The notes under the pieces were generated by a model. The model did not search any database. It saw nothing but the letters and a program-made list of their open reading frames with translations, and was not told the origin of the DNA. Shown here piece by piece: positions 6,996 through 13,949 of a stretch of DNA of 20,487 nt (the stretch's first letter is position 1; each line of letters begins with the position of its first letter). Source of the stretch: a virus; IMG/VR virus record IMGVR_UViG_3300034101_000837, positions 1 through 20,487 of that record. One strand, written 5' to 3'. The position numbers and the translations under genes were made by a program.

Positions 6996-7207
6996 TGGCT
7001 GTAACGCTTCCATCTAAGGTTGCAGAGCGTGGTATGAAAGCCGATCACGCTCGCGCTATCAATCAACTGATTGACGCAGTTCGCAAGATCCAGTTGGTTG
7101 CTGGACCGGATCAAGCGATTGAGCAGACTCCGAACGGGACAACCATCAAGATCAAACAACCGCCAGCCACAATCGTTGGTGGTACTCCTGACGACTTCTT
7201 TTATTGA
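6995..7207 (+). CDS. Small virion-associated protein, 70 aa
   Basis: ATG at 6995 overlaps the upstream TAA by one base. An N-terminal helix (ADHARAINQLIDAVRKIQL) leads into PDQAIEQTPNGTTIKIKQPP, and the protein ends GGTPDDFFY with an aromatic tip. Short proteins with 'H-RAIN-LIDAV' and 'PNGT-I' are frequent beside phage tail or fibre genes, and the same helix-plus-beta-tail is seen as a linker segment in larger fibre proteins. It may be an adaptor or trimerising element for the large protein that follows 3 bases downstream. No precise function known. Confidence 0.55.
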   Translation: MAVTLPSKVAERGMKADHARAINQLIDAVRKIQLVAGPDQAIEQTPNGTTIKIKQPPATIVGGTPDDFFY

Positions 7208-7210
7208 TGT

Positions 7211-9907
7211 ATGCCCGTCGCTACAGACAAGCGTCAGCGGATGTTCAATGCGCGGAACTTGAACGATCTGTACGCACGGTTCGACAATAAGTGTGCAAGA
7301 GCGTTAGACGGCAAGACCCCGTTTGTTGTTGGTCTCAGTTCCAAGATACCTTTTGGCGTTCAATACGACTATTGTATTGATCCAGCCACAAGCTTCTATG
7401 TCACTGGAAGCACTCCAACACAAACGCAGATTGCGATTGAGCTTTCAAAGCTTGAGAGCAAGTACTTAGACGTTAGCGGGGGTCAGGTTTACGTTGATCA
7501 CTACGTCACTTCTTTCAACTCTTCATATTGCAACGTTGGCTCAATTCAAAAGTCTTTTGAGCTACACAAGCGCAATGTTGATGGTATTGATTACGATGTC
7601 CATTTAGGTTGGGACGATTGGGATTCTGGTTTTGATTCTTACGTTAGATCTTACTTTTCTTCAGTTGGATCTGCGCCTTCACTGCCTCCCGGCAGAATTC
7701 ACAACCACAAAACCGCAGTTGCCGAGATACGGATTGAAGGTCTTTTGACTTTCAAAATTCTTAACAGTTACAAGCGGTTTGATTGCTGGAGGGTTCACAA
7801 TTGCGGAAGCAAAGACATGAGGGTCTTGCTCCAATTGCCAGACGGTTCAGCGGAGACCAAGACAGTTCCTGCAATGGGCTGTAGATCGTTCAGGAGACGC
7901 GCTGACGGGACTTGGGCGACAACGTGGAGGGATGGCACTGCTTGCACCTATTTCTTCCCATACTTTACCGGAGACGTTCCATACTTTGCTGGTGGTCCAC
8001 CAATGTATGGACAACCGGACTCTCTGGCGGTTTGCATGGAGAGGTCAGCCAAAGCCAACAACATTGCAAACCCGTTTTTGTTGCTGCAATGGATGCGAGC
8101 AATGGGCGCATGGGTTGACGCTCGTTTTGCTTATGACATCCGCGCACTGTATCCAGAATACTCAGACCCAACGGATGCAAACACTGCCATTGGTGATGCA
8201 ATCTTCACTTGGGGACGCGCTAGAGTTCAGATTTACAGCAGCCTTTCCGGTGTCGTCTTTGAGGATTACATCACTGTATTCACCGGAGTTACCGACTTCA
8301 TGCCGAAGCTCCAACGCATAGGCATCAACGCTGAGGTTTCTGGTGATGTCTTGGTGATGAGTAGCAAGAGACCGAATGCGATTGTCAGAATCTATCCGAT
8401 TGACTGCAACGTATTCTTTGGCTCAACCGATCCATACTGGCAGATCAATCCTACTACAACTTACATCTCAATCGCGTATCCATCCTACTACTACACACAA
8501 AACGTAGCAACACCCAACACGGCAACTCAATGGCAATCCGGTAACGTCCCAACATGGATGGAAACAATGCGGACGCTTCGTAGACGAGTTGCTGTGGAAG
8601 AGGGTTTCCTTAACAGCTTTGACGATGAAGTGGATATCTCTGAAGAGAAAGTTGGGATCGTCAGATTAAGCTCAATTGGATTAACAGTAACATCATCAAC
8701 CGCAGTTGGCATTGAGGCATTTGACGCCAACGCTTTAAGCGAGATTCCCAACTACGAACGCAGCGCAAACGTAATAGAATTGCGAACTGAGTTAAGGCCA
8801 AAAGGATTCTCACCGGCAATTGGTTATTCTAACAACAAATACATATCGGCAACTAAAACATACATTATAGCACAGCCGAGCAATTATGGCGGAATGTATG
8901 GATATGTGTTTCCACAGATAAGCACTTCAATCGGTGGTGGAGCATCGTATCCTGCTGTCAATTGTGCTTACATTGCTTCTGGTGGTCCGTGGGCCTTTTC
9001 AAGCAGCGTTTACGACTACAATCTTGAGCGGGTTTTTACAACAGATCCGCTGACTCCAGCTACAACCAATGTTTTTGGTTCTGATTTCTGGATCAACAAA
9101 TGGGGAGGAAAAGGTGGCGTTGATGCGTCTGTCAGAGTTCTGGGGAGACCCAACAAGACGATTCAAGATAACGGTGTAGCTGACGATGTATTCAAAGACC
9201 AAAACAATGCCGCAATGGCTTGTTTGGCTCCGTGGTATACTCAAGTTTCTGTAACCACTACAGAGCAAGCTTACATCGCGGACATCAGATGGGCTTCATC
9301 CACTTATTTTGATCTCCCGTATTCTAGCACTGCAAACGCTCTGAATTACGATGGAATTGGACCGTTATACCACAAGATTCCAAAGTCAGCGTTTCTGTGG
9401 AATCTGTTGGAGGCTCACGTTTCTGGATGGAATCGGTCTGTTCCGTTAGCTCACGGTGAAGTCTGGTGTCCAATTTACAGCTTTGATGCTGGCGGTGTAT
9501 TGGTTCCCGATACGCTTGGGGATTTGATTCCTAAGGATACAACGGTCACTTGCTTGGACACAATGTGGGGACCGTCTTTCTTTATTACACAAAGCCAATA
9601 CGACTCTTTGATTGCTAATGGAATACAAGCGAAAGAGCTGTATGACGTTAGCTTGTCTCAATACTATTGGATAGTTACACAAATGGATCTGGCAACTTAC
9701 AGCAGATCAAAGGGGTTCACCTCTTTCAATTTCGACTGCTCAAATCAGGTCATTGATGCGTCTGGGGGCATCTTGACTCCTGCAACCGCTTGGGAGCCAA
9801 TGCGGTCGTATGGCTTCGGTGAGACGACCCAATCTGCCAATTTTGAGGACGTTACCGGAGACCCATTCTATCGGTTCATTCGGTACGTTGATCTTGATGT
9901 CGCTTGA
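7211..9907 (+). CDS. Large tail-tip or receptor-binding virion protein candidate, 898 aa
   Basis: ATG at 7211 lies just after the preceding stop. This is the largest gene in the window and closes the structural module. The first ~40 residues are basic and helical (DKRQRMFNARNLNDLYARFD), a plausible particle-attachment end. The rest is rich in Tyr, Trp, Asn, Ser and Gly with beta character throughout, including YISIAYPSYYYTQ, a Gly-rich stretch ISTSIGGGASYP and a Trp-containing FWINKWGGKGG. There are no collagen repeats, peptidase motifs or obvious lyase signatures. Unusually many cysteines are scattered through the chain. Size, composition and position suggest a tail-tip, fibre or host-recognition protein. 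I do not recognise the family. Confidence 0.6.
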   Translation: MPVATDKRQRMFNARNLNDLYARFDNKCARALDGKTPFVVGLSSKIPFGVQYDYCIDPATSFYVTGSTPTQTQIAIELSKLESKYLDVSGGQVYVDHYVTSFNSSYCNVGSIQKSFELHKRNVDGIDYDVHLGWDDWDSGFDSYVRSYFSSVGSAPSLPPGRIHNHKTAVAEIRIEGLLTFKILNSYKRFDCWRVHNCGSKDMRVLLQLPDGSAETKTVPAMGCRSFRRRADGTWATTWRDGTACTYFFPYFTGDVPYFAGGPPMYGQPDSLAVCMERSAKANNIANPFLLLQWMRAMGAWVDARFAYDIRALYPEYSDPTDANTAIGDAIFTWGRARVQIYSSLSGVVFEDYITVFTGVTDFMPKLQRIGINAEVSGDVLVMSSKRPNAIVRIYPIDCNVFFGSTDPYWQINPTTTYISIAYPSYYYTQNVATPNTATQWQSGNVPTWMETMRTLRRRVAVEEGFLNSFDDEVDISEEKVGIVRLSSIGLTVTSSTAVGIEAFDANALSEIPNYERSANVIELRTELRPKGFSPAIGYSNNKYISATKTYIIAQPSNYGGMYGYVFPQISTSIGGGASYPAVNCAYIASGGPWAFSSSVYDYNLERVFTTDPLTPATTNVFGSDFWINKWGGKGGVDASVRVLGRPNKTIQDNGVADDVFKDQNNAAMACLAPWYTQVSVTTTEQAYIADIRWASSTYFDLPYSSTANALNYDGIGPLYHKIPKSAFLWNLLEAHVSGWNRSVPLAHGEVWCPIYSFDAGGVLVPDTLGDLIPKDTTVTCLDTMWGPSFFITQSQYDSLIANGIQAKELYDVSLSQYYWIVTQMDLATYSRSKGFTSFNFDCSNQVIDASGGILTPATAWEPMRSYGFGETTQSANFEDVTGDPFYRFIRYVDLDVA

Positions 9908-9911
9908 CAGA

Positions 9912-9927
9912 AACCCACCGTTGGGTT
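9912..9927 (+). terminator. Small hairpin after structural module
   Basis: AACCCA (9912-9917) pairs with TGGGTT (9922-9927) around a CCGT loop, 4 bases after the stop of the 898-aa gene. It marks the boundary between structural and recombination modules, so it may act as a weak terminator or RNA-processing site. The downstream sequence (ATTGGTCTCC) is not a T-run, so it is not a textbook intrinsic terminator. Confidence 0.3.
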
Positions 9928-9943
9928 ATTGGTCTCCCCGACG

Positions 9944-10153
9944 ATGAAATGTCCGCACTGCAACCGCATATTTGCCGCAAGCCTACGCGATCTCGCGAAG
10001 GAGTTGGGTGGGGTCAAATCATCTGCAAAGGCCGAAGCTTCGCGCACCAATGGAAAGCGCGGAGGTAGGCCAAAGAAGACCAATGAGCAAAGAACTAATA
10101 CCTCAGACGAAACAGTCCGCGCTCGCGATAATGGCGAGCAAATTCAGCGTTGA
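9944..10153 (+). CDS. Small basic CxxC protein with GRP motif
   Basis: ATG at 9944 gives 69 residues. It starts MKCPHCNRIF, a single CxxC knuckle, continues with a helix (SLRDLAKELGG) and a basic stretch GKRGGRPKKTNEQR resembling an AT-hook (GRP core). The C-terminal third is polar and probably disordered, and it overlaps the bet gene by 71 bases in another frame. A TTG at 9929 would add five residues. One CxxC could bind zinc as a dimer. Likely a small nucleic-acid-binding protein placed first in the recombination operon; the specific role is unknown. Confidence 0.55.
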   Translation: MKCPHCNRIFAASLRDLAKELGGVKSSAKAEASRTNGKRGGRPKKTNEQRTNTSDETVRARDNGEQIQR

Positions 10154-10745
10154 ACCGGCTCGTTTGCTGGAGACGCTGAAGGCTACGTTGATGCCCAAAG
10201 CAACGAACGAAGAGCTTTTGAGCTTCGTCGTTACAGCTAACCAGTACGGACTCAATCCGTTCACGCGAGAGATCTACGCTTTCCCTGCTCGCAACGGAGG
10301 CATCCAGCCCGTTGTCAGCGTTGATGGGTGGATACGCATGATGAACAATCACGCGAGCTTCGACGGCATCCAGTTCACGACCGAAGACAAAGACGGAAAG
10401 CCGTTCAGCGTAACCGCTACGATTCACTTGAAAGACCGGACCCATCCGGTGGAAGTGACTGAGTACTTCAGCGAGTGCAGTCGAAACACCGAACCGTGGA
10501 AGGTCAACCCTCGCCGGATGTTGCGACACAAAGCGTTGATCCAATGCGCTCGGGTAGCGTTTGGGTTCAGCGGCATCACTGACGAAGAGGAGGCAATCCC
10601 GCAAGCTTCGGTCAACGTGACTCCTTCGCGTCCAATTTTCCGCAGCAAGCTGGAGCCGAAGGTTGAACCCGAGTCTGAACCGGCTCCGTCAGTGGTTGTC
10701 CAGCCCACCGAGCTAACTCTTAACGAAGGGAAATCCAATGAGTGA
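10083..10745 (+). CDS. bet: Red-beta / RecT-superfamily single-strand annealing protein (Bet)
   Basis: ATG at 10083 gives 220 residues; the frame opens upstream, but that part overlaps the CxxC gene and looks non-native. The core matches lambda Bet closely: ANQYGLNPFTREIYAFPAR (about 52-70), VVSVDGWIRMMNNHASFDG (77-95), THPVEVTEYFSEC (120-132) and NPRRMLRHKALIQCARVAFG (142-161). Bet coats single-stranded DNA and anneals complementary strands during recombination and concatemer formation. The C-terminal ~50 residues are a Pro/Glu/Ser-rich tail (PKVEPESEPAPS), probably flexible. It overlaps the next gene, a nuclease, by 8 bases, giving a Red-like exonuclease/annealase pair in one operon. An internal ATG at 10131 is a less likely start. 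Confidence 0.92.
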   Translation: MSKELIPQTKQSALAIMASKFSVEPARLLETLKATLMPKATNEELLSFVVTANQYGLNPFTREIYAFPARNGGIQPVVSVDGWIRMMNNHASFDGIQFTTEDKDGKPFSVTATIHLKDRTHPVEVTEYFSECSRNTEPWKVNPRRMLRHKALIQCARVAFGFSGITDEEEAIPQASVNVTPSRPIFRSKLEPKVEPESEPAPSVVVQPTELTLNEGKSNE

Positions 10746-11844
10746 CGAACGCAGTGGATTGCCGTCAGCGTCCGCAGCGAGCCGCTACGCTGCTTGTCTC
10801 GGAAGTTGGGATCTGGAGCGTCAAGTTGCGGAGGTTGAATCAACCGGAGATGCTGCGATTGGGAACCGCATCCACGCTGCACTTGCGCTGGAGCCGGTAA
10901 CCAACCTCACCACCGATGAGACTTGGATCATTGACCGTTGCAGGGAGCAGGAACTTGAATTGGTCAAACAGACCTTTGGTGAGCTTGAGACCAACTGCTT
11001 CCGAGAGAAACGGCTTTGGTCGCTGACTCAAGATGGAGAGCGACTCTGGAGCGGAAAACCTGATGTCATCTACACCGCCAACGATGAAGGAATGCTCTAC
11101 GGGTTGATCATCGACTACAAGAGCGGTCGTGGAGCCGTAGAGAGCGCAGCGGAGAACCTCCAGTTGCGCTGTCTGGTTGCGCTGCTGGATGAGTCTTGGG
11201 GATTCACGCTTGATCGGGTTACGGTTGCAATCATCCAGCCTTTAGCGGGACCTCCGAGTGTGTCGGTCTACGAGTCGTCAGACATTCATTCAGCCATCAT
11301 GGAAGCAAATGGACTGATGAAAGAGATTCAGAAAGTTGGTCAACCGCGCACTCCGTCAGAGTCCGCTTGCAAGTACTGCAAAGGAAAACCCTATTGCTCC
11401 GAAGCGCGGGAGTTGGCCGTTGCTCCTCCGCTGACCAATGCACCGGAAGGCATAACTCCAGACGCTATTGCTGCGACGTTGACCAACCAGACGCTTGCAG
11501 CATTTCTTGATCGTGCAGCACAAGCGGAGGCTGTCATCGAAGCTTGTCGCGCAGAAGCTCGACGGAGATTGAGCGAAGGGGACGCAATCGAAGGTTGGAC
11601 GCTCAAAGAAGGATCGGTGCGCGAGTCTATTACGGATTCCGAAAAGGTTGCGTCTCGGTTCTTGGAACTCGGGACTTACGAACAGTTGAGTCCCGCAATC
11701 ACGCTGAACAAAACGAAGCTCAAAGATGCTCTGAAGGTTGCGACTGGAACCAAAGGTCGCGACTTGGAATCAAAGCTGGATCAACTGCTTGCTGGCTGCA
11801 CTGAAAGCAAGACCTCACAACCCACACTTACGAAGATCAAATGA
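10738..11844 (+). CDS. PD-(D/E)XK exonuclease, DUF2800/Cas4-like, probable Fe-S protein
   Basis: ATG at 10738; 368 residues. The N-terminus SAASRYAACLGSW supplies Cys20, followed by GNRIHAAL (His46), GKPDVIY (Asp109), the catalytic core LIIDYKSG (Asp126-x-Lys128) and a QLR motif (142-144). Three more cysteines follow in CKYCKGKPYC (211, 214, 220). One N-terminal and three C-terminal cysteines around a PD-(D/E)XK core is the Cas4/AddB arrangement that holds a 4Fe-4S cluster. The C-terminal ~130 residues are helical (AAQAEAVIEACRAEARRRL) and end basic. As partner of Bet, it probably resects double-strand ends to expose single strands, in place of lambda Exo. Confidence 0.85.
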   Translation: MSDERSGLPSASAASRYAACLGSWDLERQVAEVESTGDAAIGNRIHAALALEPVTNLTTDETWIIDRCREQELELVKQTFGELETNCFREKRLWSLTQDGERLWSGKPDVIYTANDEGMLYGLIIDYKSGRGAVESAAENLQLRCLVALLDESWGFTLDRVTVAIIQPLAGPPSVSVYESSDIHSAIMEANGLMKEIQKVGQPRTPSESACKYCKGKPYCSEARELAVAPPLTNAPEGITPDAIAATLTNQTLAAFLDRAAQAEAVIEACRAEARRRLSEGDAIEGWTLKEGSVRESITDSEKVASRFLELGTYEQLSPAITLNKTKLKDALKVATGTKGRDLESKLDQLLAGCTESKTSQPTLTKIK

Positions 11845-12275
11845 ATCAAACTCACCCAATGGAATTGGTCCGCGAGTTCATGCGGACGTATCAGCAATGC
11901 ATCCCAGAGCGTCCGTTTATGCCCGATCCGGTGACGCAAAATTTGCGGTATCGACTGATTGACGAAGAGGCCCAAGAACTCGCTGAAGCAACCGACAAGA
12001 CCGAGTATCTCGACGCAATCGGAGATCTCTTGTATGTCGTCTACGGAGCCGCGCTTGCTGCTGGATTCTCCCCGCATCAAGTGGACGCCGCTTTCACCGA
12101 GATTCACCGCTCCAATATGTCAAAGGTCTGGACTGACGATGAGATTCATTCCATCCCCGCTGACTGCCGTTCGCACCGAGTTGGGGACAACCGACACATT
12201 GTGCGTAGGAATGACGGCAAGATTGTGAAGAGTCCGTCTTACTCACCGGCTCGACTGGAGGGCTATACCCGATGA
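11841..12275 (+). CDS. MazG/HisE-like nucleotide pyrophosphohydrolase
   Basis: ATG at 11841 overlaps the nuclease stop by 4 bases; 144 residues. The all-alpha NTP pyrophosphatase signature is present: RYRLIDEEAQELAEA (Glu42, Glu43, Glu46), DAIGDLLYVVYG (Asp58, Asp62) and EIHRSNMSK (Glu87, Asn92, Lys95). These acidic residues bind Mg2+ and the triphosphate. The C-terminal ~40 residues (VGDNRHIVRRNDGKIVKSP) form a short extension common in phage homologues. It would hydrolyse NTPs or dNTPs to monophosphates plus pyrophosphate, shaping the nucleotide pool or blunting stress signalling during infection. Substrate cannot be predicted. Confidence 0.8.
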   Translation: MNQTHPMELVREFMRTYQQCIPERPFMPDPVTQNLRYRLIDEEAQELAEATDKTEYLDAIGDLLYVVYGAALAAGFSPHQVDAAFTEIHRSNMSKVWTDDEIHSIPADCRSHRVGDNRHIVRRNDGKIVKSPSYSPARLEGYTR

Positions 12276-12601
12276 GACATCTATGGTCCCGAGGATTCGG
12301 ACGACTCCACTCAGACGCTGAGGTCATTACCACCGACGACGGCAAGAGGTTCCTGCTCGCTATCGTTGAGTTTGAGAAACGAACTCTTGCGAACGGAAAA
12401 CCGTACGCACAGCGGGTCACGTTCAGATCGTTTGATCCTGAAGACATGGATTGCGTGAGGATGCTCACTGAGGGGGCGCATATCATGTTTGACGGTGATT
12501 GCGATGCGCTCGCTGAAAAGAGCGCGACGGGCTGGTGGTACGCAAATCCGCGCATCACCGGACGAATCCATGAGATCATCCCGCCCCACGATGAATCTTG
12601 A
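12272..12601 (+). CDS. OB-fold SSB-like protein lacking an acidic tip
   Basis: ATG at 12272 overlaps the upstream stop by 4 bases; 109 residues. The pattern follows single-stranded DNA binding protein: GRLHSDAEVITTDDGKRFLL (strand 1, turn, strand 2), a central QRVTFRSF, a helix (DPEDMDCVRMLTEG), then HIMFDGDCDA and a last strand YANPRITGRIHEI. Placement between a nuclease/Bet operon and rusA fits a recombination or replication SSB. The protein ends PPHDES and lacks the D-D-I-P-F tip that recruits partners in bacterial SSB. Fold assignment is by eye, so moderate confidence. It overlaps rusA by 11 bases. Confidence 0.55.
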   Translation: MRHLWSRGFGRLHSDAEVITTDDGKRFLLAIVEFEKRTLANGKPYAQRVTFRSFDPEDMDCVRMLTEGAHIMFDGDCDALAEKSATGWWYANPRITGRIHEIIPPHDES

Positions 12602-13013
12602 TTTCCATGTCAGCGGAATCCCAAAGGCTCAACCGCGAGTCAAAGCGTTTGTGCGCGGTGGTCATGCGGGAGTCTACACTCCAGATTCAGCAGAGTCTTG
12701 GAAGCAAGCGGTGCGTCAGGAATCCATCGCAAACGCTCCAGAATCGCTTATAACGGGTCCGATTAGGTTGCAGCTAGACTTCTTCCTTCCGAGACCCAAA
12801 GCGCATCTGGATCGTCATGGAGTCCCGAAGGCACAAAGTCCAGTCTGGCATTGCAAAAAGCCGGATCTAGACAACCTCATCAAAGCGGTTACCGATGCGA
12901 TAACCGACACTCAACGAGTCTGGCTTGATGACAGCCAGATTTACCAGATTACAGCGGTGAAAACCTACGCTCTCCAGCAGTCTGGGTGCAGCGTGAGGAT
13001 CAACGCTGAGTAA
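12591..13013 (+). CDS. rusA: RusA-family Holliday junction resolvase
   Basis: ATG at 12591 gives 140 residues; the frame extends back to 12489, but that part overlaps the SSB-like gene. It starts LDFHVSGIPKAQPRVKAF, the usual RusA opening. The conserved KKPDLDNLIKAVTDAI (about 89-104) supplies catalytic aspartates, and WLDDSQIYQI (111-120) the third acidic site. RusA dimers cut Holliday junctions symmetrically, resolving branched intermediates made by Bet-mediated annealing and replication. It closes the recombination module and is followed by the longest noncoding interval in the window. Confidence 0.9.
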   Translation: MNLDFHVSGIPKAQPRVKAFVRGGHAGVYTPDSAESWKQAVRQESIANAPESLITGPIRLQLDFFLPRPKAHLDRHGVPKAQSPVWHCKKPDLDNLIKAVTDAITDTQRVWLDDSQIYQITAVKTYALQQSGCSVRINAE

Positions 13014-13019
13014 GCTTCA

Positions 13020-13091
13020 GAAAATGCGGCATGGTGCGTAGGGAGATCCTGCGACGGGTTAGGTTTCATCCCATAGAAACACCGCATTTTC
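13020..13091 (+). ncRNA. Candidate three-way-junction structured RNA element
   Basis: In the 212-base interval after rusA, GAAAATGCGG (13020-13029) is perfectly complementary to CCGCATTTTC (13082-13091). Inside lie two hairpins: CGTAGG/CCTGCG (13037-13042 with 13048-13053, one G-U pair, loop GAGAT) and GTTTC/GAAAC (13063-13067 with 13076-13080, loop ATCCCATA). Together they make a three-way junction. GTTAGGTT (13058-13065) is also complementary to AACCTAAC (13161-13168), which would disrupt the second hairpin, so two exclusive folds are possible. It lacks the CUGANGA and GAAA core of a hammerhead in the right places. Could be a cis-regulator, a small RNA or a processing site. Confidence 0.4.
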
Positions 13092-13139
13092 CTAAGGTTT
13101 TCGCTGGTTTTTGACCCTCTTGAAGAAAGTTGAAAAAAA

Positions 13140-13229
13140 ATGCAATCTCCTGTTGACGGTAACCTAACGATGGGTTTAGGGTATCTCCATCGACGGCAAT
13201 CAAGCCGAAGAAAAACGGAAAGAATATGA
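13140..13229 (+). CDS. Possible 29-aa leader ORF
   Basis: ATG at 13140 follows a run of eight A residues. The product starts MQSPVDGNLTMGLGYLHRRQ and becomes basic at its end. Its TGA overlaps the ATG of the next gene by 4 bases (ATGA), the same coupling used throughout this genome. No homology is recognised, and the noncoding interval contains alternating TTAGG/CCTAA complementary segments that the ORF would cross. It could be a translated leader or chance. Confidence 0.2.
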   Translation: MQSPVDGNLTMGLGYLHRRQSSRRKTERI

Positions 13230-13426
13230 CGAACGAAAACATCATCTCCGCTGCTCCTGAACTGCTCTCGGCTCTCAAGTCTTTGACTTTGGAAATCGAG
13301 AGCATCCTGTCGCACGAAGCCGGAAAGACTCGCGACCAGTTGATGGAACGTCTGCACATGGATTACGACGGAAAGCTCCGCGCTGCACGGTTCGCGATCT
13401 CGAAAGCCAACGGCAGAACAAACTAA
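13226..13426 (+). CDS. Small conserved phage protein, 66 aa
   Basis: ATG at 13226 is preceded by a purine-rich stretch (ggaaagaat) that may serve as ribosome binding site. The protein starts with a helix ISAAPELLSALKSLTLEIES and ends DGKLRAARFAISKANGR. This matches a widespread small phage family (APELLEAL ... A-AAI-KA-G) found in early or accessory gene clusters, with no known function. It is helical and probably soluble. First gene after the structured interval, so its expression may be controlled by that element. Confidence 0.7.
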   Translation: MTNENIISAAPELLSALKSLTLEIESILSHEAGKTRDQLMERLHMDYDGKLRAARFAISKANGRTN

Positions 13427-13440
13427 GAATCTCAAGAGGG

Positions 13441-13490
13441 GCGCGACTCTCCAACGCGCAACAAACCATAACTCATACCATTAAATACCA
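13441..13490 (+). promoter_or_regulatory. Leader repeat L1: hairpin plus A/C-rich unstructured leader
   Basis: GCGCG (13441-13445) pairs with CGCGC (13455-13459) around actctccaa. The hairpin is followed by an A/C-rich leader (accattaaataccatg) with no Shine-Dalgarno site that runs into the ATG at 13490. A diverged copy precedes the next gene, with one compensating base-pair change in the stem (C-G here, A-T there). Together they suggest a conserved RNA hairpin 26-30 bases before the start codon. Confidence 0.45.
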
Positions 13491-13693
13491 TGACTTTTCC
13501 AAAGCTCATCAAGACCGTTGAGACCGCGCATCCAGCACGATTCTTGTCTGGATTGCGAATCTACAAGACCCAATTTATTGACGTTGGAGACCGCATCGTT
13601 GCTGTTGAGTTTTTGCACTTGAACTCGGGACAACTTCACAAAGTTAGGCAACGCGAACTTCGCGAGGAAGACCGCGAGCTTCTAGCCAACTGA
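13490..13693 (+). CDS. Hypothetical protein, 67 aa
   Basis: ATG at 13490 after leader L1. The product begins MTFPKLIKTVETAHPARFLS, has a strand-rich centre (FIDVGDRIVAVEFLHLNSG) and ends with a strongly charged helix (RQRELREEDRELLAN). A beta core with 'D-IVAVEF' and a charged tail suggests a small folded domain, but no family is recognised. It is not coupled to its neighbours, having its own hairpin leader, which suggests separately tuned translation. Function unknown. Confidence 0.6.
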   Translation: MTFPKLIKTVETAHPARFLSGLRIYKTQFIDVGDRIVAVEFLHLNSGQLHKVRQRELREEDRELLAN

Positions 13694-13707
13694 ATTACCA
13701 CCGTGGG

Positions 13708-13755
13708 GAGCGCATACGGCCAACGCTCAAAACCATCAACACCCATCAAATACCA
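13708..13755 (+). promoter_or_regulatory. Leader repeat L2: hairpin plus A/C-rich unstructured leader
   Basis: GAGCG (13708-13712) pairs with CGCTC (13724-13728) around catacggccaa. The sequence then continues with an A/C-rich leader (cacccatcaaataccatg) to the ATG at 13755. It aligns with L1: both have GGGG before the stem, CCAA before the 3' arm, AACCAT after it and AAATACCATG at the start codon. No Shine-Dalgarno site is present. Confidence 0.45.
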
Positions 13756-13949
13756 TGAAGTACCATTGCAGAAATAAGGACAACAAAGTCCTAAGCATTC
13801 ACCGATCAATTGAGGAGGCATTACGAGCAAGAGAAGTCTGGAACCATACAATCGAACTGATTGGAATCACCGACGAGACCGGACGGCTTTTAGAAGCCAC
13901 CGAGATCATCCAATCCAAAGCTGCCGTTTGGCTGAAAGGTCTCCGATGA
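13755..13949 (+). CDS. Hypothetical protein, 64 aa
   Basis: ATG at 13755 after leader L2. The product starts MKYHCRNKDNKVLSIHRSIE, then a helix (EEALRAREVWNHTIELIG) and a beta turn with TDETGRLLEATEII, ending SKAAVWLKGLR. The alternation of strand, helix and strand suggests a small alpha-beta domain. No known family is recognised and no metal-binding pattern is clear (one Cys, two His). Its TGA overlaps the ATG of the lysozyme-like gene by 4 bases, so the two are probably translated together. Confidence 0.58.
   Translation: MKYHCRNKDNKVLSIHRSIEEALRAREVWNHTIELIGITDETGRLLEATEIIQSKAAVWLKGLR

Noticed and set aside
10095-10604. 169-codon open frame on the minus strand
   Set aside because: It is antisense to the conserved Bet core, which fully explains this DNA.
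13020-13091. Hammerhead ribozyme
   Set aside because: The three-way junction lacks the conserved CUGANGA and GAAA core strands in the required positions.
13111-13181. TTGACC and TTGACG as -35 boxes in the interval after rusA
   Set aside because: Their -10 partners (AAAAAA and TTAGGG or TTTAGG) match the consensus poorly. A promoter is plausible here but not supported by sequence alone.
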